DNA from: Struthio camelus
Taxonomy: Eukaryota; Chordata; Aves; Struthioniformes; Struthionidae
Reading direction: 5' to 3'
NCBI RefSeq assembly: GCF_040807025.1
Contig: NC_090952.1
Span: 3,426,001 to 3,490,000, forward strand
Length of the DNA stretch: 64,000 nt
The notes under the pieces are model-generated. The model was given only the letters and a program-made list of their open reading frames with translations, searched no databases and was not told where the DNA came from. Position numbers and translations under genes: made by a program. Shown here piece by piece: positions 13,501-24,800 of the stretch; position 1 is the stretch's first letter; every line of letters begins with the position of its first letter.

Positions 13501-16500
13501 TGACAAATAAATCATACTTTCCATCCCATTCTTTCTTTCAGGCATCAGCCACTAAGGGAGGAGAAAGCATGGCATCCTCAGAGGATCCTTCTTGCACCAA
13601 GCCTCGGAGCCAGTATGTGGGGAATCAGGGATAGCTTGCTGCTCTAACAAGGGCATAGCCTGGAAAGTCCTATAGGGACTGGCTGAGGAACTGATGGAGG
13701 GACTTTTTTTTCCCCACTCTCCACCATCCGGATTTCTGTTATATGGTCCCGGGTTTTGCACCCTGGACAGCAATAACCAGGAGACATCTTAGCTGGGCAT
13801 GCAGAGACACTGAGCAGAGCCTCCTGGTTTTGCCTCTTCCCCGTACAGTGCCTCTGCTTCAGAGTGGATCAGCAAGTGAGATTTACATTTCATGGGAAAG
13901 TCTTATGTTTGATCAGTTTTAGTTCCTTATTAGCAATGTTATAAAGTGAAAATATTTTATGGAGCAGAACCTTAAAAAAAAGTCAGCATAAAAACACTTA
14001 AATGTCCTTCGGATGGCAAAATAGGAAAAGTTTGATAATAATAACTAAGTATAGAATAGTATAGACAGTATAGCATATATACTACACATTTCATATACAC
14101 AGTAATACTCTATGATATATATTCCATTATGTATACTCTCTTTATAATTGTATATGATATGTACTGTTATAGTTGGAATCATAATATTGACTGTTCACAG
14201 AAAATCAAAGCAAAACATTTGAACTGTATTGAAACGAAAAATTTCACCAGTTCTGAAGCGAAACAAGGACTTTTATTTGTATTTTACTTTTGTCTTGGTG
14301 AAAATTTCACCAAAACCAGTTCAACGCTGTGAAACGTTCCAGTGTTAGTGAAACAGGCTACTCTTCCACCAAAAAAGTAGCTCAAGCAAACTTACGTTAG
14401 AGGGAGCGGAGCAGCTTGACTCCATAGTTAACCTGCCCTCCTGCTGGAGGTTGACCTCGTAATCACCCAAGCAGAGACAGTGAGGAGCAGAAAGATGACC
14501 CAAGCGTAAACAGGTTGTACTGTGATATTTAAGGCTTTGATTCTCTCTTTTCTAACTTCATCCATGCCCTCTCCAGCTGGTCATGTTGCCAGTGCTCCTC
14601 CTCCTTTAACTGCTTACTCTTTTTTAGACTAGAAGAACATACAACTCGACTGCTAAGTGAGATCTTCAGTTCCCTGGAACCAGAGCTGAGAGGCTTTCTA
14701 GATGCTTGTAATAAAGTCCACCCGTTCAGCTGCTTGCAGGTCCTGGTTACCTTGAATGACTCCATTTTTAAGATGTGGGGCTCTTCCTCAGCTCTCCCCT
14801 CATCTTTCCTCAGCACTGTCCTGGGCAACATGCTACTCCTGGCCAAGAGCAGCTTCAACAAATGCATTGTGAGTGTCACGTTGTCAGTAGGAATAAGCGC
14901 AAGTAGTCCTGAGTAATGTTTGTCTTCCTCTAAAATCTTCTGAACTCCTATTCTAACATAGCTCTACTGAAGGCAACGCTGGCTTATGTCAGGCAGGGGT
15001 CTGGCTCTCTGATTTGGGGAGGGCTAGAACCTCACTGAATCAATGTTTACATCTACGTGAGGGAGGCAGGGCACAATAAACCGAAGTACCTTGTGCTCTT
15101 TCCCTCATCATTCCTGACTCATCAGGCTGGTCAAACTAACTGAAGAGTTTTTTGTTTTTTTTTTTTATTCACAGTGCTGGGAGGCTGTGAGAGCTGTGAC
15201 AGGAAGGTCAAATGGTCAGAGCCAAGGTCTTCTGTTCTCGTGTGGTGCAGCAGGGAATACTTGAGGGCTGAGCTGCAGGGAGGGGAGTGTGTGAGGACTG
15301 AGATCCTGCCAGAACTGGCAGGGGACCCCGGCCCCAAGTCGACTGAGGACAAGGGAAGTCACGTATTGACAGCAAGGGCAGCTGTGCCAAAACTTGGAGC
15401 AGCAAGTCTGTTCATGAAGCTGTCTGAGGAGTGCTGGAAGTGGCAGTAGTGAATACCTCTGGCCTAGGAGCTGTGGGTGTACGTGTGGGGAGACTGCAGC
15501 GCTGTGTCTGAACCAAGAACCAAACAGCCTGGGAGATCAGGTGTGCTAAATCCAGGAGAGCAGCTAGTGTTGCCTCATGTCCAGCCTCAAGCAAGGACGT
15601 TCACATATCTTCCTGTAGACGTGCCTGAAAAGAGAAGTAGTACTCAACTGATTATTTCAACTTGCGATGCCAATTTGTCCCTGAGTGCCAAAAAACACTG
15701 TCTTTTTGAAGATCAGAGGTTAGGGTTCAGCAATGCTGTTATACAAGGTCTAATTGCTTTCTGGCACGTGTCTTACCATGCTGCAAAATGAGGCTGGGGC
15801 TGCGCTGGGCCTGAGAGTGTTGTTTTTGTGTATCACTGCCAGGGGGCCTTGTGCAAAGAGATCGAGGAGGCGAAGGTGACCAGCAAGATGAAAGGAGGGA
15901 TTCTGCCGTTCGTGAGCCGCTTTGAGGAGTTTGTGAATTTCTCGGAGGAAGTGTTCAGGTCAGCTCAACGGAGAGGAGAACTGGACAAAGCACATGTCAG
16001 ACTAGCCAGCAGCGTCTTCAGCAGCAGTGAGTACCAAAACTGAAGTCTGGGCGTGTAAGTCCAGACAGGCAACAGCGTTGCTGCAACTTAAGGAGTTACC
16101 ACTAATCAACTGAGCCACAGGAGCAGGCTATGTGCAGGCTCTATCTCCTGATCACTGCCTGAAGCTTAAATTGCCTTCAGTGAGTAGAGGCCTAAGAATA
16201 TCAGACAAGAACCACAGCATGCGGGGTGCGTGGTGTCTGCCTACACCGGGATGATTCCAGTCGTAATGGAGGGCTGAGACACATGTGCCTTGCTTTGAAT
16301 CTAATTTCAGTCTCTCCTTTCCCAGATGGGCTGCGCGTATCAGGGATTTGTCTTTTTCTATTACACATACACACTGAAAGACAGGTCTAGATCTGAACTG
16401 AGTTGTTGCAAAGAGAGTCACATGAAATACAGAATTTTGTTTTGCCAAGAAAATTCTGCTATTTTAAAACTGTGATATAACACCGCTTCCCAGGTATTCA

Positions 16501-19500
16501 TTCATGTTCACATCTGTCTGAGCACCTGTGTACAGAAACACTCATAGACAAGAGCTCTTGTTCCCAGGCAGCTCAGGACCTACAGAGTAGAGCAGGTGGT
16601 GCAGAAAGCCAACTCCTGTCTGCAGATGAGCCTGGGGTGACTCACTGAGCAGCAGCTCAAAAACTAATACATACAGGCCCTTCCAGGCTGCAGTAATATT
16701 TACAGCAAAGCAAATGAGATAGGAAATCAAGATAATTAATGGGGATTAGTATTTGTGTAATGAATAGTTACTCCCTCTGGTACTGGAAGAACTCAGACAG
16801 TTCAAATAAGACAGTCTAATGGCATGTTTACAGTGATGGAGGAGAACGGCCGTCTCCGTTCTGCATGCACAATGAGCTACTCAAGCTCTAGCCCTCTCCA
16901 GACCAGCTGGCATGTAGCTGCAGCACAGTGAGCTGTGTGTGCGCTAGTAAGGCTGCGTGAGCACCACACTGGACATGCTTCTCTGGCTTTCAGTTTAGAA
17001 GCAGGTTTGGACAGGGCTGGAGTGAGCTTGGATGCCTCTGCACTCTTTTGTGTAAACAGGCGTTACGTGTCATGAATTCAAAACCTGTATCTTCCTCTGC
17101 AAGGCAAGGTGGTTGGAGAGCTAAACAATGTGTGATGAGGTTCACTTGAACTCTTGATAAAGGTGTCTACCGTTAGCCAATGCATGACAGTCTCTTCACC
17201 TCATGTCTCTCCTGATCCAGCTTGGAGTTTCTTCTCTCTATGTTTGATTTATTCTTCTTTTTTAAGTCAATAGTCTGTCCTCGGCAAACCTCAAGGCCAA
17301 TACAGATATGATCATGATGGAAAATTTCCACCACATTCACTGCTTCCTATGCCAAAAGAAAATACACTGCCTGGAGGGCAAAAAAAGAGAAGCCAAGCAA
17401 AGGTACAGTCAGCACCTGGAGAAATATGTCGTCAAGTACCTGGGCCAGCCACTGGAGAAACTCAATGTGAGTATGGTATAAAATGACCTTGTCCAGCACC
17501 TTTTCTTGGTCTCAAAGGGAATGCACTTCAAGAAATTATGAACCCCCTGGACAAAGTCCAGAGTAGAGAAATTATGATCTAAAGGTTCCTGCAAAAGAAT
17601 GTAAGAAGCAGTGGAGGTGGTCTCCAACAGAGTTAAGCAAGAGATGATGTGATAATTTTAAAATACATAAAAGACTGTGGCAAGATTAAGAGAATAAATC
17701 CTTTTCTATGACCATGATGGATAGGACAAGAAATCACATGATTAAGTAATGCCAAGGGAGATTTTGTTAGACATCAAGAAAAACCTCTTCATGGTAAGCC
17801 TGCCCAAGGACAGACTACCTGGAGAACTGTGGAACTGTGGAATATCCGTTGTTGCAGGCTTTTAGGAACAAGATAGCCACGTATCTGCCAGGAGTATTTA
17901 AGGTAGAGTTTGTCCTGCCCTGGGGTCCCCTCAAACACTCTTTCAGCCCTGCAGACTACAATCAGCAGCCCTGCTGCATACAGTGGCTCGCTCCATCATT
18001 GCTTTAAATGCTCAAAGTTTTTCACAAACTCTGGCTGAATAAAACAGTCTCTTCCCATGCAGAATCACTGCTCTTCAGCCTGAGGATACGAGAGCTTCTG
18101 GCCTTTAGCAATGAAAACAACACTCCAGAATGAAGATGGGACAGACTGCAAATAACCCTGTTGTACTAAATTCAGACACCTCACAGAAGAGTAGTGATGC
18201 CAGACAAGTTTTAGCTGTTTTCTCCAGCACCCTTGGTTACTTAAGGCTGAATGCTTTCATGGAGTAAAACTCCTGTCTGACTGTCACACTGTTACTCGCA
18301 CTAGGATAGTTTCTGCAGTTCAGAAGGGGAATGGAAGTGGAATGATTTCTGGTTCCATTCTGATCTGGATTCAGATGTCGTTAAACCTGCTTCAGTTTGG
18401 TTTTGATTCATCCATGACATTTTACCACTGTTTCTTGTTCCAGTTTGTGGACAAAATAAGAATTTGAATGGATTTCCAGTTAGAGTGTGGGTTCGCTTTC
18501 AAGCCATAATACACTTCTCAGCGCAAATAAGGGTGTTGGACTCTAACTGGTGTCACCCATCCCCATACTGCCCCTCCCTCACCCATCCCCAATTCCAACT
18601 TGAGATTATTTTATTAGTGCACTGTCACTTCCCAAATGTTTCCACACCTCCAATCACTTACTACTGTGTTTTTTGCTTTTTGTTTTTTTTCCGGTGCAGC
18701 ACAGACCCAGCTCCCCCTGTAAGAACATGGTTATGCTGTCTTAGATGTTGTTATATGCTCAGATCTACCTCTGTGACTCATAGCCTCAGCATGGAGTTGT
18801 GAGGACTTGTTCAGACACCTGCTTCCTTTCTGGTTGCATGTCTGTGTCTGTCAGATGCTAGTTCTTTTTGTGTGGCTGCTTGGCCTAATAAATTTAATAT
18901 AGCTTCAGGCTTTCCAAGTGGCTGCTTTGTTAACAGAGCTAAAAGCATCCGGCTTTGTCAGCTCAAACAGGCATTCACGTTCTTCCCAGGTTGATAGCTG
19001 CTCTGGAGACCCCTCCTAGTTCTGCTCCTTGCTTACGTGCTCAACTGGCTAAAAAAGGTCTAATAAAATCTGAGTTCAGCATGAATCCTTTATAGGGCCT
19101 ACTACTTTTGATTTATTTCCAGTCTTTGCTGTCAAATGTCTTGCAGGTTTGACTGGAAGATCAATTCAGTGTCTTATGCTACTTTCAGCCCTGTCTATAT
19201 TAATAGCTTCAAATCCTTCCTATACCGGAAAGATTAGTTTTATTGCTGACAACAAAACAAAGTGACTAACATAGGAGGGCACTTTCATTGTGCTCTGCTC
19301 AAAGATTTCCACAGTCTTAACCTTGGCTTCTTATGTATCCCATGTAGCTTTTCAAGTTTGAGCTCAATTTGCTAATGTGAAGAAAAATTGCAAAAGTGCC
19401 TAAGCGATGTAGGAGCCCATTTCTAATTTTAAAAAGAGCTAATACATTTAGGGATCCCTTTTTCCCTGAAAAATCCTTGGGATTTAGGGTATTTTTCCAT

Positions 19501-21869
19501 TGCAAATTGCAGTACAGATATGCAGGACAGCACACAGTTTACAGTGCTGTATGAACAGGAAAGTAGCCAGGAGGTCCTCCTTTATACAGCCTGTATCACA
19601 GCACATCTGTAATATTGTGCTCAGCCGTGGGCCTCCTGTGGCAAGAGAGTCGTTGATAAGCTGGAGCAAATTCAGCGGAGGTCCACTGAATGGTCTGAGA
19701 GCACTTGTCCTGTGAGGAGAGGCTCAGGGAGCTGGGCTTCTTCAGCCTGGAGAAGAAACAGCTATGAGGGGACCTAACATCAGCCCTTCCCATATCTAGG
19801 AAGAGGTTAGCAGGAGGACAGACCCAGGCCCATTACTAAGGTACATGGCAGGATGATGGGATACAACAGTCATAAATTGAAACAAGGAAGGTTCCAACTA
19901 GGTATAAGGAAAAAAAAAATACTATGAGGATAACAAAGCGTTAGAACAGGCTGCTGCTTGGAGGTTTTTCAAGACCTACCTGAATAGAAGCCCTGAGCAG
20001 CCTGATCTGAATCCAGTACTGATTCTGCTTTGAGCAGGAGGTTGGACTAGAGACCTCCCAAGGTCCCTTCCAGCCTGACAGATTCCGTGATTCTGGGCCT
20101 GGAAGAGCTTGTGCAGAAAAAAACTGTATCATGTCAGCACTGAGCTTTTTGTGGAGCTTCACTGCTGCTGACACTTTCCTGAAAAGCTGAGACACATTTA
20201 TCCTGGCCTGTTTCTCTTTGAGGTTTGGCACACCCCTGGGCTCTAAGATGTGGCAGCCATGCTTGAGGTGGGATATATGTTCCTTTTGAAATTCCTCCCT
20301 ACGGATCGGCCTTTTCTGCTTTCTTACAATATCTTGGAAGAACTGAGAAAACTTGGGTTCTGCTTTGCATTTTTGCAGATTCTGGGATTCCCCTGGCACT
20401 TGCTCCGAACCCTCTCTAGTGAGTGACGCTATATGCAGCAACAAGAAACGAGTGGTTTTTCAGCAGTCACACTGCTCGATGATGTTGCAGCCCTTTGAGA
20501 TCCTCCTTGCCAAGCAGGGAGGGAAAAGAACTGAGGAAGTTCTCTACAGCATGCTATGCCTGTACAGTGTCCCTGGTTTCCTAGAGGATAATAAAAAGTC
20601 CCAAATACCTGATTTCTGCTCAATTAGACTTAGGAAGAGAACTGAGTAAAGGAGTTGGGTTTCAGCCCTTACACAGGAGTCCATTTTAGGGCAGCTCACT
20701 GGTGAGTGTCTCTTTGCCTTTTTAGCACTTCTTTGAAGGTGTGAAAGCCCGTGTGGCTCAGGGGGTGAAAGAAGAGGAAGTCAGCTTTCATCTGGCCTAC
20801 AGCAAGCAAGAGCTGAGGAAGGTCATTGAAAAATACCCTGGCAAGGAAGTAAAACGAGCCCTTGAGACCCTCTACAGGAAAATCCACAAGTATCTCTCCC
20901 CAGAGGAAAATCTTTTGCCGGTAATTGCAATGTGGGCCTCACATCTGGGTGCAATGGTATGAAGTTTTGGGGGGGCTTAGGACTTGCAAAGGAACAAATT
21001 TGGAAGAGGTCTCCAACCCACTGTTTCTCTTCACCCTTCCAGATGTTTCATCTTCTCCTTCCTTTCAATATTCTCTCATCCTGTTCCTCAGTGACTTCTC
21101 TGCTGCCTTCCCAAAGACTTGAACTGCTTTCCCTTCAGGCAGCAGAAACTGAGATTAGCACCGAAGCACGGTCTAATCCTGCTCTCAGGATCCAATTATT
21201 ACTTTTTGTAGTGATGGAGTTCAAAGTGCCTGAAAGAACATAGATCTTCTTTGTGGCCCACCAGGGTGAGCGAGAAACAGAGTATGTGTTAGTGTACAGG
21301 TGGATGGCATGTGGGAGGTTCTTGTCACACTCAGGCCCAGTCGAATAGTCCTGGAGGCAACAAATGTAGCTTGGCCTTATCTGCTGTCTCAGACAACCTA
21401 CAGAAACAGTCCCTAGAACAGCCCAGACCTCAGGCAGGATGTCACCTCAAGAAGAACTGGTTGGTCCATCCCAAAAAAGAGGCCGAGAATGAACTAACAT
21501 CCATGCAGTGTGGATTAGCATGGAGCCATTGAGGGAGTTAAGCTATTTCACAGTATATTTTCTCCAGATGATGCCCAAAGGTGGTTCCTTCTGGCCTGAC
21601 TTACTTTAGTGTGGCAGTGTAAACTTGGCTTGCTTTTGTCTGCAATAAGCATCTGCATATAGTTGTCACAGACTGATGAGGAGAGCGCTAACAGTCTGTG
21701 TGTTTTTCTCCAGGTGGTGTGGCATGCTATGGAACAGGAGTTCATACGACAGTACCAGGAGTTTGAGGATCTCATCCAGCGTTGCTATGCAGGGTCAGGG
21801 ATCACCATGGAATTCACCATGGAAAACCTGCTGAGCTACTTCAACTCCATCACTCCGTCCAGCATGTAA
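1576..21869 (+). CDS. EXOC1 (SEC3)-like exocyst subunit, 3' part of gene
   Basis: This is a divergent paralog of exocyst component 1, the Sec3 subunit that helps tether secretory vesicles at the plasma membrane. Exons read: 1576-1685, 4259-4408, 5026-5119, about 12935-13123, 13542-13612, 14628-14868, 15843-16026, 17267-17466, 20726-20920 and 21714-21869 (TAA stop). All junctions are GT/AG. Phases chain from 12935 to the stop. The junction from 5119 (phase 1) to 12935 (phase 0) does not fit, so a linker exon is probably missing. Family blocks seen include [85 protein letters not shown] and FIRQY-FE-LI-RCY-GSG-TMEFT. About 500 residues are visible, against about 890 for human EXOC1. The sequence matches EXOC1 rather than EXOC3/TNFAIP2. 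It differs at many positions in otherwise conserved EXOC1 stretches, so I call it a paralog rather than EXOC1 itself. Confidence 0.88.
3020..3800 (+). mobile_element. CR1-like LINE fragment, degraded
   Basis: Around 3045-3105 the plus strand encodes a reverse-transcriptase-like block with the core [10 protein letters not shown], typical of CR1 ORF2. The downstream part carries CR1 3' wording such as the GTTCAGCCTAGAGAAAAG stretch near 3474 and a GGTTGGACTCCAACCTG stretch near 3760. It lies in an EXOC1-like intron, is full of stops and is not functional. The edges are approximate. Confidence 0.7.
5120..12934. other. Long intron of the EXOC1-like gene, no convincing exon
   Basis: In EXOC1 a poorly conserved serine-rich linker sits between the REIKDFFE block and the FEQVLSEL block. 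The matching exon or exons should lie here but could not be identified. One weak candidate begins after a pyrimidine-rich AG near 7092, but its frame and donor do not fit cleanly. The rest shows only short poly-A runs (for example 7609-7622) and unstructured sequence. Confidence 0.5.
5309..5348. repeat. (TG)n microsatellite grading into (CG)/(TG)
   Basis: This is an uninterrupted run of TG dinucleotides followed by CGTGCGCGCGTGTG. It lies about 190 bases into the intron after the exon ending at 5119. Confidence 0.95.
14030..14150. repeat. AT-rich, TATA-repeat-like low complexity tract
   Basis: Dense TATAG/TATAT words lie in an intron of the EXOC1-like gene. No coding content is seen. Confidence 0.5.
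17650..17905 (+). mobile_element. Probable CR1 3' end fragment, old
   Basis: The wording around 17760-17870 (TTAGACATCAAGAAAAACCTCTTC, then a GAGAACTGTGGAACTGTGG-like motif and GCAGGCTTTTAGGAACAAG) resembles the conserved 3' tail of CR1 LINEs. It lies in the intron after the exon ending at 17466. The 5' edge is uncertain. Confidence 0.5.
19600..20095 (+). mobile_element. CR1 LINE 3' end
   Basis: The order of motifs is that of a CR1 tail: CTGGAGCAAATTCAGCGGAG, GAGGAGAGGCTCAGGGAGCTGGG, TTCAGCCTGGAGAAGA, GAGGGGACCTAACATC, GGAAGGTTCCAACTAGGTATAAGGAAAA, then GAGCAGGAGGTTGGACTAGAGACCTCCCAAGGTCCCTTCCAGCC. It ends near a short ATTC-type tail (GATTCCGTGATTCTG). This tail form is typical of bird and other archosaur CR1 copies and is the best taxonomic clue in the window. 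Confidence 0.85.
20110..20444 (-). other. Unidentified lysine- and glutamate-rich open frame
   Basis: The minus strand stays open for about 110 codons before running into antisense CR1. The translation is rich in K, E, R and Q (segments such as [16 protein letters not shown] and [13 protein letters not shown]), unlike most chance frames here. It has no ATG at its upstream edge and is bounded there by a TGA. I do not recognise it. It could be a fragment of an old gene or pseudogene inside the last long intron of the EXOC1-like gene, or chance. Confidence 0.15.
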
Positions 21870-24800
21870 AAGCAGCCCTGTCTGGATATGTATCTGTTGA
21901 GAGTAGTTCAGAACCCCCTGCAGCTACACCTTTAAGGAGCTAAACTCAAATGTAAACCCCTTCCCAGGATAATATTTGATATGTAGGGTCTCATCCTGAA
22001 CTTAATGCCAAATTACCTTTGCCTTGTCAGTCTTAGAGTAGGTCAGCATTTCCAGACCCAAGGCAGAGCTTTCTCCTTCCAAGGAACCTTTATGCAACTA
22101 GTAACAAACTCCCAAACCTTGAATTTCTGCCAAAGTGAGTGCCAATACTGTACATCTTCAGAAAACCACTCCCCAGTGTCCTGTGCAGCTGAACAGTGAA
22201 AGCTATCTTCCCTGCAAGAATCCTCTCCCTTTTTAACTGTTCTCAGATTTTACAGTGAATCTGTGCTAAGACAAGAAGGTGCTTTGCACTGAGTCACCTA
22301 GATGTGTTTCTAGTGTTGCTGTATCTTGGTATCAGAACATACATGGCTACTCTACCAGCACTCCAGTACAAAGAGCTGAAAGTTCAGTTACTTTATGTCA
22401 CAATGTTTATTCCTTTTAGCTGAGGAAAGTTTTACCTGAATGAAAACTGGAGTAGAACAAACTCTTCTGTTCTAGGGATTCAAAATAGTTTCTCAAGAAA
22501 TTTCCTGTTCTTACATTATTTTCTCAAGAAGCATGCTGTAGCAATGTCACAAGTTCTTAATGTCTTTTTGTTGTTGAAAATACAGCCTTTGTGTAATTCT
22601 TGTGTCCTATGATGATGACCTGGGGCAGATTTACTACCCAGTATAGCCATGCCTTAAAACAATGAAGACCCTGAACTCCTTATTTCAATACAAATAACAA
22701 TTAATGCAAATGAAAGCATCAAATTTTTGGCAGATTTGACATTTTGGAACCCCCTAAAACCTCAAAGCAGGCCAGGGGCCAGTCTCTAGACTGGAGGCCA
22801 ATCCCCTCTTCTGAGTGGCTAGTTCTCATGAGGCTAATCTCTCTTCCCCTCAGAATAGAGTAGCCTTGCTCATACTGCTGCTTGGAAATAATCCTTGGAA
22901 CGTGCTGCCTACCAAACGGTGCTAGTTTACATGGGCCTAGCAGGGCCAGAAAGAATAACAAGCATTAAGCCAAGGCCTAAGCCCAGGTCCAACTTCCTTT
23001 ACTAGTATAGCTGTAGTGGGAAAGAAGAGGCAGAAAGCCTGTGAAGGTCAGATGTAAAACCTGGGATGCTGGAAACAGACTGTCTTTCAACATAGCTCTT
23101 TCAGAACATCTCCACCATGTCAGGCCTTGTTAGGGAGCAGTGAGGGCCAGCTGCTCCCCAAGGGGTAGGGAGCTGTGAGGTGAGCACAATAACACAGCCA
23201 GCTGGTCAGAGGTCTCACTAGCCATGATCCTGTCCCACAGTACCTGCACAGGGCAAGCAGTGCAGGCCCAAGGATGGTGGTCCAAGAGTCCAGATCATCA
23301 GACAAGTTCATAGTGATGAACCAAGTCCAAGATCAAGCTGAGAACTGAACCTGCAGACCATGGTCAGGAACAGGCCTGGTGAAGGTAACACAATCCAGTG
23401 ACCACTGAGTAAGTCCTTAGTGATGAGATAGGTCTGAAGTCCAGGAAGTCAGCCTGCAGGTCAGGGTGCAGATCAGTGGGGTTCATAGCCAGAGAGGGGA
23501 ATGGCTGTGACTGAGCACTCCTCCAACATAGTTCAGGCCCAGGGGTGAGCTGAAGTGGAGCTCCTGAGCCTGTGGGTGGGGCAGGTAGGGTGGATGCCCC
23601 AGGTGAGCCTAGTCAGGGCTATTAAGGCCTGTCAGTGCCCTCAGGGCTGTGATAGGCCTCAATGACCTTGTTCTTTTACCCAGAGCTTTGGCTGAAGTTT
23701 GATTTCGACCTCAGATGAGCACTGAAGTGGAATCAATCTTTGCAGCGGACCCTCAATGCAAATTAACACAAGACGTTCAGCTATTGCTCAGCCTCAATGC
23801 AGCAAGGCATAGACTTCTTATCTTTCAGTGCATGCAATCTGGATAATCAGTTTTCTGTTGAAGATCAATTTTCTCTAGTTGTAGGTGCATAAATGGGCTG
23901 AAGGAAGACACTTTTCTGTTGAGAGGAATGAAGTTCATTCTGGATATTGGTCCAAGGTGATGCTCTGCTTATGTGTCAAAAATAGGCAAATCAAAAATAC
24001 AGATGCTGTTAAGGGAGAAAGGGCTAGCAAACTTTCCCTCACCATACCCCTTTTTTTGAAGTTGGCTGTATACATGCTGCTTTGTCCCTGTGCTCAGCGC
24101 ACAGGTAGATCAAATAGAGAACAAGGTCTGTGTAGTTCCCAGTTTTAATATATTTATCTCTTTACAGGCAGAGTTGAAAGTCTAAGCAAACACATTTTCA
24201 TCCTTTTATAATCACACAGCAAACTGGCGCATTCTCTGCCCCTGAGTTTATAAACCAACCTTCTTAGATACCAGATGCTGAAAAACCAAGGCACATAAAA
24301 AATTGGCTAATATAGGAGTTGCCAGGAGAAAATGCAGTCTTTTGAGTGTGACCTTTACAAATAAAGGTGAAGGGTGTACCACCAGCTTGCATGCAGACAG
24401 AGGAGAAGCCAGAGAATTGATGGACTGCTGATGCCCTCGGACAAGAACGTGCCTTTCCGTTTGACAAGATGGGTTATTCTCCTGAAATCCTTTTCCTGTC
24501 CGTGAGTACAGGATTGGATTTGATTTGCTCAGAGAGATGCTGAATATCATGGTGGAATATTTGCTTGGATCCAATTTCAGAGCTCAGGAGAGCCAGGCAG
24601 GGTCTGGAGTGATCTGGAGTCCTGTTGAGAAATCCTCCAAAGATGATCTTGAGCTGAAAAGATAGTCATCCTGAATGCCTGGCTGGGAAGAAAAGGCTAA
24701 AAGAGCAGGGTAAAAGCTACCACTCCTCACAGATTTATTCCACAGCAGTACTTGCACAGGTTGTGTTAAAGCCATAAAAACTGTGCAGAAGTCCTGCTGT

